The translations under genes and the position numbers were made by a program. From NCBI GenBank assembly GCA_039707465.1, contig CM077643.1, positions 200,657,605-200,721,604 on the forward strand: 64,000 bases of DNA, given 5' to 3'. This stretch comes from Rhabdophis nuchalis. Taxonomy: Eukaryota > Chordata > Lepidosauria > Squamata > Natricidae. How positions within the stretch are numbered: the first letter of the stretch is position 1; the number at the start of each line of letters is the position of its first letter. The notes beneath the pieces were generated by a model. That model searched no databases, was not told the origin of the DNA, and saw nothing but the letters and a program-made list of their open reading frames with translations. This document shows positions 24,501 to 36,500 of the stretch, piece after piece.

Positions 24501-27500
24501 ATACAATGCTTTGCAGACTAAGATGTTGAAATAGCATTTTCTTACTCTTGACGATGAGGTGGAAGAACTTGCTTCTTGGCTTCCTCCTTTTCCCTGGGAT
24601 CTCTTAAAACAAAGTCAACTAAAAAGAAGGTTTTAAAAGAAAGAGACCACAACACAAATGAGCTCAGCAGAGCATAAAAACAGCCAAAGGAATTGAACCA
24701 ATTATTTTTAAAGACTTCAAAGGTGTTATAGAGGAAAAACTGAAAACATGCGACACAAAGAAAGTCAATTTAAGAATGTTTTGCAGAACTATCTATGAAA
24801 AGAGCTGAAGCAGCAAAATAAAATAAAATAAAATAAAATCCATTTGTTAAAAAAAAATACTAACACTGCAATCTATTAATGTTTACTTAGAAATAAGTCT
24901 CAGGGTACCTTAATAACTGATAAGGATTGCCAACAAAGAAATAAAGTTTAAACTCAGAAAGTTTTTCCAAATTAAACCTGTTTGTTTATTCATTTTAACT
25001 GAGTATAGGTTTACTTCCAAGACATTTTCACCAACAATAATAACACCCATTTAGAAGGCACACATAACTCTACTTAGAATTATCGTTCTGTAGGCTAAAA
25101 TTGTGATCCCCCCCAAAAAAAATCCTTCCAATCTTGAGGAAAGAATCCATTTCCAATGCCGTTACATGGAAGAGGAATTCTGTAAGATGCTAAAGAAAAC
25201 TTATGTAAGAAAAGATCCTGGGTATTAATTCTAGAAATCGGCATTTCCCAGGAAATGAGTATCCTAATCCTCCAATGCTTTGCTATTATGGTCAATAATA
25301 GTTTGAAGCTGGTGGAAACCAGAAAAGCTTTCCTGGAATGTTGATCCATCACATTTTAATTTATGCTGCTGAGGAAATATAAGGGTCTCCAGAATATTGT
25401 ATGAAAGTAACTGAGTAAAAAAAAAAACATATAATACCATGTCTGCATTTTTGATTCAGTTTATAACAAGTAAGTTATGATTTCCATACCTATTGCCTTC
25501 TTTACACTAAGAAGATAGTCCTCCCTCATTTCATCTGAGAGTGTGTAGATACTTTCACTGAGTACCTTCAAATGTTTGGGTACTAGAGCTAAGACATTTT
25601 CCAGCCATGAGTCGTCCATTGGGGCCACATGTTCTGTATCTATTCCATGGCGAATGTAATAGTAATATTTCTGCAAAATTAGAAAAGCACAGCAGTGATA
25701 TGTAAAAGTGGGTTCCATTGGAAATCCACTCTACAACTGGCTGTAATTTTGCGGATTTGGAACCCAAAGAATTAAAACGTTTGTGAATGTCAGTTATGCA
25801 AACTGCCTCTCTCGTGGGGAGAGGCAGGTCCGAGGGGAGACAAGTGTCATCCTCCCGGTTGGGGACACGAGGCCGTTGGCTACAGACGGTCAAGTGCCTC
25901 AACCCCTGCAGGCTAGGTGGCCAGGGTGTACAGAGCCAGGGCCTGCGGCTGATGTTCTGCAACGCCAGGTCTGTTGCCAACAAAGCCCCCCTCATTCACG
26001 ACCTCGTGTCGGAGGGGGAGCCGGACCTGGTGGGAATTGCAGAGACCTGGTTGGGCCACGAGGGTGGACTCCCCCTCGTTGAAATGTGCCCGCCAGGTTA
26101 CCACGCTTTTCATCAGCCTCGGGCCCTGGGTAGGGGTGGTGGGGTAGCGGTCATTGTAAAGGAAGGTCTTGAGCCGAGAGAGACCATTGTGCCACAGACT
26201 ACCGGTTGTGAGTCCCTTTGTGTGAAGTGGGGCCTAGGGAGGCAGTTGGGCTTGCTGGTTGTATACCTGGCTCCCCGCTATGTAGCAGCAGCCCTGCCCG
26301 AGCTCCTCGAGGTGATCGCTACGGTGGCAGTGGAGACCCCCAGACTTTTAGTCATGGGGGACTTTAATCTGCCATCGTTGGGCGAATCATCCGAGGTAGC
26401 TCGGGAGTTCATGGCTTCCATGACGGCCATGGACCTGACCCAACTAATTCAAGGCCCCACTCACGAGGGTGGACATACACCGGATCTCATCTTTGTCTCA
26501 GGCCAATGGACGAGTGATCTGGGTATAGGGGATATAGTCATCACACCCTTGTCATGGACAGACCACTCACTTCTCCGGCTCGACTTTCCGACCGCTGCTC
26601 CCCTCCGCGGGGAGGCGGGACCTGAATTACCAATCTGGTTCCGCCCCAGGCGCCTGATGGACCCGGATGGGTTCCAAACGGCGCTTGGGCCAGTTCCTGT
26701 ACCCCTGACCCGCGCCCCGATGGAGGACCTCGTGGCCGCATGGAATAGTGCGACCACGGGAGCCTTGGATCGGGTCGCGCCCTTGCGGCCTCTCTTGCGG
26801 CGGCGGAACACCCTGGCTCCTTGGTTTACCGAGGAGCTGGGGGTGATGAAACGCCGCAAGAGATGCCTAGAGAGTAGATGGAGGTCTTCTCGTTCTGAAT
26901 CTGACCGGACACAGGTAAGAGCCCATTTACGGACTTACATTGTGGCGCTGAGAGTAGCCAAACGTCATCATTGCGCTACTCTCATAGCATCCGCAGAAAA
27001 CCGCCCTGCCGCCCTGTTTAGGGTGACCCGCTCCCTCCTTCAACAGAGGGTGCGGGAAGCCCCGCTACAGGGTAGAGCAGAGGAATTTGTGACTTTTCTG
27101 CAGGAGAAAATCGCTCAGATACAGAACGAGTTAGCCCCCATTCATGGCCCAGTGGGATGCCACGAGAGAGATCTTGTTTGGGAGGAGTTTGACTCCGTTA
27201 CTTCCGAGGATATGGACAGGTTACGTGGGCGACTGCGAGCCACCACATGTTTATTGGACCCGTGTCCCTCCTGGCTTGTACTGGCATCCTGGGAGGTGAC
27301 ACGAGGCTGGCTCCAGGAGGTGGTCAACGCTTCCTTGAGTGAGGGTGTCTTGCCTGCTTCCCTTAAAGAAGCGATGGTGAGGCCCCTCCTTAAGAAGCCC
27401 TCCTTGGATCCAGCTTCTTTGAACAACTACCGTCCCGTCTCCAACCTTCCCTTTTTGGCAAAGGTTGTCGAGAGTGTGGTGGCACAACAGTTTCCCCGTC

Positions 27501-30500
27501 ACCTGGAGGAAGTAGACTATCTAGATCCGCGCCAGTCCGGCTTCCGGCCCGGGCATAGCACCGAGACGGCATTGGTCGCGTTGGTGATGATCTCTGGAGG
27601 GCCAGAGATGGGGGTTGTTCCTCCATCCTGGTCCTATTAGACCTCTCGGCGGCTTTCGATACCATCGACCATGGTATCCTATTGCATCGGCTGGGGGGGT
27701 TGGGGGTGGGAGGCACCGTTTTACGGTGGTTCTCCTCCTACCTCTCTGGCCGATTGCAATTTGTGTTGACAGGGGGGCAGAGGTCGACCGCGAGACCCCT
27801 CACATGTGGGGTGCCTCAGGGGTCGGTCCTCTCGCCCCTCCTGTTCAACACATACATGAAGCCGCTGGGTGAGATCATCCGTGGTTTTGGGGTAGAATAC
27901 CATCTGTACGCTGATGACACCCAGCTGTACATTTCTACCCCAAACCACCCCAACGATGCCGTAGCGGTGATGTGCCAGTGCCTGGAAGCTGTACGGATCT
28001 GGATGGGAAGTAACGGACTCAAGCTCAACCCGACCAAGACCGAGTGGCTGTGGTTTCCGGCTGCCCGATTCAACCAGCTTATTCCATCGCTGGCCATAGG
28101 GGGCGAACATCTTGCCCCTGTGGATGGGGCGCGCAATTTGGGTGTCCTCCTGGATGCCCGGCTGTCCATGGAAGATCAGGTGACAGCCGTGGCCAGGAGG
28201 GCGTTTTACCAGGTTCGCCTGATTCGCCAATTGCGCCCCCTATTGGATCGGGACGCCCTTCGCACAGTCACTCATGCTCTCGTGACATCCCGACTGGACT
28301 ATTGCAACTCTCTCTACATGGGGCTGCCCCTGAGGTGCACCCGGAGGCTTCAGCTAGTCCAGAATGCAGCCGCGCGGGCAATTATGGGGACCGCAAGGTC
28401 TACCCATGTAACACCGCTCCTGCGCGAGCTGCACTGGCTGCCTGTCGTCTTCCGGGTGCGCTTCAAGGTGCTAGTCATCATCTTCAAAGCGCTCCATGGC
28501 TCGGGACCTAGCTATCTGCAGGATCGGATCCTGCCTCATACGTCCTCACGGCCGATTCGCTCCCACAGAGAGGGGCTTCTCCGGGTGCCGTCCACTAGAC
28601 TGTGTCAGCGGGCGACACCCAGGGGAAGGGCGCTCTCTGTGGCGGGCCCGGCCCTCTGGAACGACCTTCCCCCCGACATTAGGACAACTACGGACCTCCG
28701 CTCCTTCCGTCTTAAATTGAAAACTTACTTTTTCCGTCTGGCCGGCCTGGGATAGCCTCCTTGCCTTGGGATTTTATAGAATAGGTTTTAGTTTAATCGG
28801 GATTTTAGCACAGGGTTTATTTAATTGGTTTTTAAATTTTGTTGTTTATTTATTGTTGTTGTTATTTATTGTTTTTATGCTACCTGTGCACCGCCCCGAG
28901 TCCCCGTGGGGAGAGGGGGCGGTATAGAAATAATAAATTATTATTATTATTATTATTATTAAACAGTTATCAGATACTGGCGAGAACAGTGAACCTGACT
29001 TTCCATTCTGCCTCTTTATTTAATCACGATGTTCGTCCCAACCCTCTCTTCCCTTTCAATCAAGAAATCATGATTTACCAAAATATCTTTTTCTATTGCA
29101 GCTGTGGCCTCTGACGTGCCCGGTTTTGCTTCTTCTATTGAAATGGATTCCGGAATGTAATCTGGTTGCCTACAAACAAACACGGCAATCTGTTATCATC
29201 CACCTTCAGCTATCCGTCTGCAAACTGATCTTGACTCAGACTTTCTTTCAGAAAACCAGAAAATGTTACTAAAGCTTTAAAAATAAGCATGTATCCCAAT
29301 GAGGAAGGGAAGCAGCTTCGTAAACCTATATTGCAAAAGAACTCACATGATGATGTTAACCAGAGCGCTTCTGAAATTTTCCCGATCTTTTTTAACGCCA
29401 GGTCTTATTTTTGAACTTGATGGTCCAGCCCCATGATCGTTCTCAGGAATCTCTTCTACCTTGCGCTTCTTGGGCCTCTGAGACAAATATTCTCCTTATG
29501 GAGGAAAAATGAGAGATGTTATGGAGGTTGGTTGGCAGAGGCTCAAACTTGCAATATACCTATCAAATTGTGCAACCAATTCCATCGTCTTTGAATGGAA
29601 GTTTTGTCTTTCTGAAATGTCTGTTTTGTCAACTGCATCGACAAGATCAAGGTGTAGATGTACCATTTCCTTAAACGCACAAACAGCAAGAGCTCTGAAA
29701 ACCTGAGCTGCCTACCAGGGGACTTCCACTCATGTGATTGTTGTGGCCTGCCAGCAGCCAGCAGATCTGGCAGCAGACTCTGACAGTGAGGAGGTTGGGG
29801 AGGAACATGGGCCACTATTATCTGCTACAGGGTGGCGTTGGGAAGATATTGGCCTGGCAGCTCTCCAAGACTGATAAAGGTCTGTAGTTGTGAAATCTCT
29901 TGAAAGACTGTTGACCGGGACTTTGCTGGAGAGGAGTTCACTTTAAACTAAATAAAAGGGGTTTTATCGGGACGAGGAGTTGGCTTCGTGCTTTTGGGAA
30001 GCCTAGTTCAGAACAGTGATATCCTAAGTGTTTGCTTCTAAAGACAAACCAAATTCATTCCTCCATCAGAGGAAGGAACAATGTTGCTGGCAGCAGAGAT
30101 AAAGGACCTATTAGATTTGTAGTCAGAAGATGGAGGAGTGGGGAGCAGTCAGAATAACAATGAACCTGGAAAGGAGGAGAACAAAGGTGGAAATCAGTGA
30201 AAACAGAGCCTTGGTGGAGACAAAGTCCAGTTCTGCTGACAACTTCCAACTGTGCAGAAATGGTTACAGCCCCATAACTGTTATTTGACAGACTGCCTGT
30301 CCTCAAGGACAGCTACCCATCCCACTCACAGGATGAGTCGTTCATTAAGAGTGATGTCTGATGGGATCCAGACAGCATGCCTGTCCTCTAGCAGCAGCAC
30401 CTGCCCTTTAGAATCACATATACACACAGAGAGATACAAAAACATCTGACCCATCCACATGTATTTGATTAGCCCCAAACCTTCTGGCCTTTAGGAGGAC

Positions 30501-33500
30501 TTTAAAAACTTGGCTATCCCCTAACAAAAGAAATATATAGTAAGGGAGTGATATATTTAATGCTGCACGTGATAACCGCAGCAAGATTGGCATATGCGCA
30601 AAATTGGAAAAACAGAGATGCCCCCACCGAGGTAATAAAGAAAATTTTGGTCTGTGCAGAAATGGACACTAGAAATCAAAAATAGAGACAAGACAGAATA
30701 TTATGAAATTTGGAACAAAATGTAAATAAACCTCCAAGTGGCCTCAATGACTCTTTAAAAGAATGTAAATGACCAGCTGTCTGCAAGGAATATAAATCCT
30801 TCCATTCCTCATTATCCTGTGAGAGCTGAAGAAATTTCTTGAATGAGAAGTGAAAACTCTTCAAAGGAAAACAAGAAACTCCAGCTATCTCCTGAAAAAC
30901 CACCTTTGGGACAACCATGACCTGGATGACTGAGAATCTCCATAGACAATTGGGTACAGGATGAGCAAAAATCCCATCAAGAGATGTTATGAACGTGAGC
31001 TAGGTTGCCTCTCATTGATTGTTCTTTTATTTTGGATTGCCTTTTTTGTAAGCTGTCACATTGTCCAAATCAGGCAACTGTTTGTATTATTTAAATAAAT
31101 AAGTAAATTAGCAAATAAATAATGAAATAAGGATCTCAAAGTTAAGGCTCTCCTTTCAGATCCCAGAGACTTGGCTTCAAGCATTTATATCTAAGTCCAA
31201 ATAGGGGTGGGTTTTTTCCGCTTCCATATCTCTCCTACAGCCCTTCCCAGCAGTGTCCTAGAAGAGGTCGTAATCTCCCTGGGACAGAAAGTACAACTCT
31301 ATGATATAAAGGAGACAATCCCTATTCTACATTGCCCAAGCAGGATATTAGGGTTAGAAAGGAGTACAAATGCGGAGGACTTTTTTTAAACAACTAACTC
31401 CACTTCCAGATAATAATGTTAAATGTGTCTTCAGCAAAACTATTCAACCAGTGTTCCAATCTTAGCAATTTTAAAATGGGAGGACTTCAACATTCTGGGA
31501 ATTGGGGTCCACCCATTTTAAAGTTTCCAAAGATGGAAAACACTACTTTACAGATTCTCCTTCTCCTCTCCTTTCTTTCACCCACAGACAACTTCCTCTG
31601 GTTTATTCACCACAACATACTACTACCACTCATGCACACAGATATGAGATTTTTGGATTTTCACGGTCAGGTCTTGGCAACATTGGTTGTCCTAGTAAGT
31701 AAATTAAATTACTTTAATTAAATGGTCACATTTTCACTGGCCGCTCCAAGAGAAAAGAAGAAAAGCATACAAGCTTGCCTGAGACCTCAGACATTTGTTG
31801 TGTCTTGTCCAATTCCTTCCTACACAAACTGCTCTGACTCATCACCACACACGCTTTACTTGAAAGCCCAGCAAACCAAGTCAGTCTTCATCCATGAAAC
31901 GTTGCAAGAGAAGGGCCACCATATTTGGGCTACAAAAATAACATGACCATTAGATGGCAGCAAAGATACATCAACTCTCTCATCCCATCTGGTGGTCATA
32001 TAGATGTCTAAAACTCAGAGGTGGTATTCAGTCAGTTCGGACCGGTTTGGGCGGACCGGTAGCAGAAATTTTGAGTAGTTTGGAGAACCGGCAAATACCA
32101 CCTCTGGTTGGCCCCGCCTTCCTGTCCCCGTCATTCCGTGTCGTATATTCCCTTGTTTTTTAGCTGATTCACACGGCAGAGCAGATTGCCATGCCTCAGC
32201 TAAGCTAAAAACAGCTCAGCAAACCAGCACTGTCACCAAGGGCAATCTTTGAGTGCTGCACGCACATGCGCAGCATGCTCTCATAGAACCAGTAGGAAAA
32301 GATTTGGAATTCCACCACTGAACTCTCTCCTCTATGGAAGAAAAACAAAGAGAAGAAAGGTGAATTGTCAATATTCAACAAGACTTCTAGCTTCCCTCAG
32401 AGAGATGAAACTTCATATGTGATATTTTATGAATAATTTTGGATTGTATGCAATTTTACCTCCACTCCAAACAGCCAGATTTATTCCCAAAAGTGCTTTT
32501 TTCAGGAGGCAACTGGACTTGTGTTTTTTCTTTGAAGATGTTTTGCTTCTCATCCAAGAAGATTCTTCAGCTCCAGCTTCTTGAATGAGAAGCGAAACAT
32601 CTTTAAAGAAAAAACAAGAAAGTCCAGTTGCCTCCTGAAAAAAGCATCTTTGGGACAACCATGACCTGGATGACTGAGCATCTCTACAGATCTAGGGATA
32701 TTCTTACCCGGTGTCATCTCATTCTTTACCATGAACTGCTCTGGAACATGAGTGTCCTGATCTTGCCGCAGATGGAACGAAGGCAGGTTCTGATGCCACA
32801 ATGGTTTACAGCTGATCTGAAAAGACAGCCAGGATTTCTCAACTGGTAGTGATGCTTGGTAAAATCTTTTTCAAAGGAACTGCATGTTAGTGAGTAAAAA
32901 AAAATGGGGCATATTTCTTTTAATATTTAATGTGTTGAATCTAGATGTAAAAGATCTTATGAGACCAGTTTTATAAAATAGGTAGCTCTCTTCACAAAAA
33001 TTTTAAACTGATTAGGTTCTGACCCAGTTACAATCACAGGCAACTGCTAATTGCACAAAGAGTAGTCCAACGTCCAAACTTACACCATAATTTATATTTT
33101 AATAACAGAGAAGTTCAATACGTCTGAATGAAGACTGTAACTTCAAATACACAGGGCCAACACACATGAGGAAATGTGCCTATGTGTAAATAAGAGTTTT
33201 GCATTCATTAAAATAGCTGCATAACACATTTTAGGTGCAACAAATGGGCCTGCCGATCCACACAGTAGAATTAGTACACATACAAGTACAATTCAGAGCT
33301 TGAAGTTTCTTTTCTATGGGTGGATTGAATCCACTTTCTCACTTAGCAAAGGAAGAAAACAGTGTAACTACTTTGAATTTTATCTCAAGTACAAAAGTTT
33401 GCGTGCAGGGTAGATATCAAAGTCATTATTATTGTTTTTCATTGGATAAGGGCATCTTTCACCAGGAAGATGGTAGTAAGCACACTGCTGGGTGACCAAC

Positions 33501-36500
33501 AATCATCCTAGCCTGCATTACAAGATTGTTAGGATAGAATATGGGAAGAACCTTGTTACCTTGATTGATAGGTCTTGGAGGATAGTCAAGGATAGAAATG
33601 TGGAGAGTACATTAACAGTATTAATGTGCATCATACTAGAACAGTAATGCTCATGATTTTCATGGTTTAAAGTGATTAGCTATCTATACAGTATGTACAC
33701 ATACCTTATCTGCTTGTGGAAAAAGTTTTGTTGTAATAGTTTCCAACTTTCCTTTGTTGGGCAGCTTGGGCTGTAGGAGAATCACAGTAGAGAGAACAAA
33801 ACACACATGTTTATTTCTCAATCTGAATATAGTGCAGACCACAATTATTAGAGAGTAAATTCCACTAAGATACTGTTTCTATACTGTTACTGATGACATG
33901 CAGTGGCTCAGTGGCTCAGATGCTGAGCTTGTCAGAAAGGTCGGCAGTTCCGCGGTTAGCCCCGCGGTTAGTGTAACGGAGTGAGCTCCCATTATTTGTC
34001 CCAGCTTCTGCCAACCTAGCAGTTCAAAAGCACATAAAAAATGCAAGTAGAAAAATAGGAACCACTTTGGTGGGAAGGTAACAGCGTTCACTATGCCTTT
34101 GGTATTTAGCCATGTCGGCCACATGACCATGGAGATGTCTTCGGACAGGGCTGGCTCTTCAGCTTTGAAACAGAGATGAGCACCGCCCCCTAGAGTCAGG
34201 AACGACTTTACCTTATATACAAAACATCTTGCTGTTAACAATAAAGCCAGGAAGCTGGGCCCTTGGCACATGCAGTGCCCCAGTCCAATGGTCTATATAA
34301 TGGACGCAGGCAGGGACCATTACAGGTAGTCCTTGACCTACAGCAGTTCATTTAGTGACCGTTTAAAGTTACAATGACACTGAAAAAAGTGGCTTATGAC
34401 CATTTTTCACATTTATGACCTTTGTAGTATCCCCATGATCATGGGATCAAAAATCAGAGGCTTGGCAACTGGTTCATACTTATGACTGTTGCTGTTTCCC
34501 AAGGTCATGTGATCACCTTTTGTAACCTTTTGACCAAAAAAAAAACCTTATCAACTTATCAAAGGTCATAAAATGGGGTAAAACCCACTTAACAAAAGTT
34601 TCACTTAACAACAGAAAATGTTGTGTTCAATTGCGGTTATAAGTCAAGGACTACCTGTATATATTACCATTACATCATAGCAAAGGTACACAGAAACCTC
34701 ACACTTGGTTGCTTCTAGGGTAGTAACCAATTTTACACCCATGTGAGTTAAGTAATTTATGAAAACAATCAATTTAAACCAGCCATTTAAAAAAAGGAAC
34801 CAGTGTTGACCCAAATAATTTTTTTTAATATGCTTAGCAAAATTGTTGCTTTGTAAGCATTTTGCTTGTGAAAATACCCTCTATTTAAACTTAATCCTAG
34901 GATCCTTCTGCTGGTTAGGAACTGCTAATTTATAAATCGTCCAATTTTGGAAGATCCATTCATCAAATGCAAATTTCAGACAAAGTCCTCTCTGTCTCTG
35001 GGATCCACCGAGAAAGATGTGAAGGGCTCAATACAAACTGCATTCCAGATAACAGTCCCAGCAATTTACACAATTTTTTAAAAAAAACCTATAACACCAC
35101 GTAACAAGGCAACTAATTAGCAAAATCAATCATAGGCAGAAAGTGCTTGGGGGGGGGGGAGGTAGGGGCCTGGGATAGATATGGGGTTGTCTGAATTTTC
35201 AATCTTTCCCTCTTGGGTTCTGCCCAGCCCCAGCATTCCTTCTTCTAAAGCAGGGGAGTCAAACGCAATTTCATTGAGGGCCACATCGGGGTTGTTTGAC
35301 CTTGGGGGGAGGGGGGCGTGGCTGGGGTGTGTGTGGCCAGCTTGACATCATTCATGTCAGGGGCACCTTGTGGCAGCCCAAGCATTCTGTCAGCAAAAAC
35401 GGGCTCCCGAGCTCCATTTTTGGCTGCAATGGCCTCCTGCAACCCTCTGCCAGTGAAAACAGAGCTCGGGAGGGCCTCGGGCAGAGGATTGCAGGAGGCC
35501 ATTGCAGCCCAAAATGGAGCTTGGGTAGGCTGCTTTCTTTGGCAGAAGCACTGTGGGCCAGTCCTTCGCTATTTCCAGGGCAGCCTTGTGGGCCAGATCT
35601 AAGCACTCCACAGGCCAGATCTGGGCCCCTGTTCCAGACCTTTCATCGGCTTCCAAACTGAGAAACACTCGCCCATTGAGGCATCTGGAGCCATAACACA
35701 GGATCCCATGTCTGATCCCATCCCCTCTCCTTGTCAGAATCCTATCCACTCTTGGAGGGGGGAACTAAACAATCCTATCATCCCAACGTCCAGTAGTAAA
35801 GCAACTACTCCCAGAACTCTTTGCTGCTGGCTAAGGGTGGAGCACATGGAATGTTGTGGTTCCAATTATCTGGAAGACACCTTTGCCAGAACCTAATCCA
35901 AAGAACCACCTATTGCATCCTTACTTCATTGGATTAAGAAAAGGTATGTCTACATCAAGGGTCCCCAACCTCTGGGACACGGACTGTTTGGAACCGGGCC
36001 ACAGAGCAGTGGGCAAGCACAGCTACATCTGTATTTGCAACTGCTCCCTAGGGCTAGTATCTCCACCTCAGCTCCACCTCAGCTCATCAGGCATTAGATT
36101 CTAATAGGAGTGTAAAGACTACTGTAAACTATGCATGTGCGGAATCTAGGTTGTGCGCCCCTCCTCCCCTCCCCCGGTCCATGGAAACATTGTCTTCCAC
36201 AAAACCAATCCCTTGAACCAAAAAGGTTGGGGACTGCTGGTCTACTTCACAGGTTGATGTCTGCATTACTATTACTCTTAGTCTTCTCATCATTCCTGTT
36301 GCCCATCTCCCCCCATTTACGACTGCAGGACTGTAACTTTGTGGCTTGTATCCTTTCAATTTATATTGATATTGATTGTTTCCTGATTGCTTATTTGTAC
36401 CCTATAACTATCATTAATTGTTGTACCTTATGATTCTTGATGAATGTATCTTGTCTGAGATCATCTGCACCAAAGGCAAATTCCTTGTGTGTCCAGTCAC

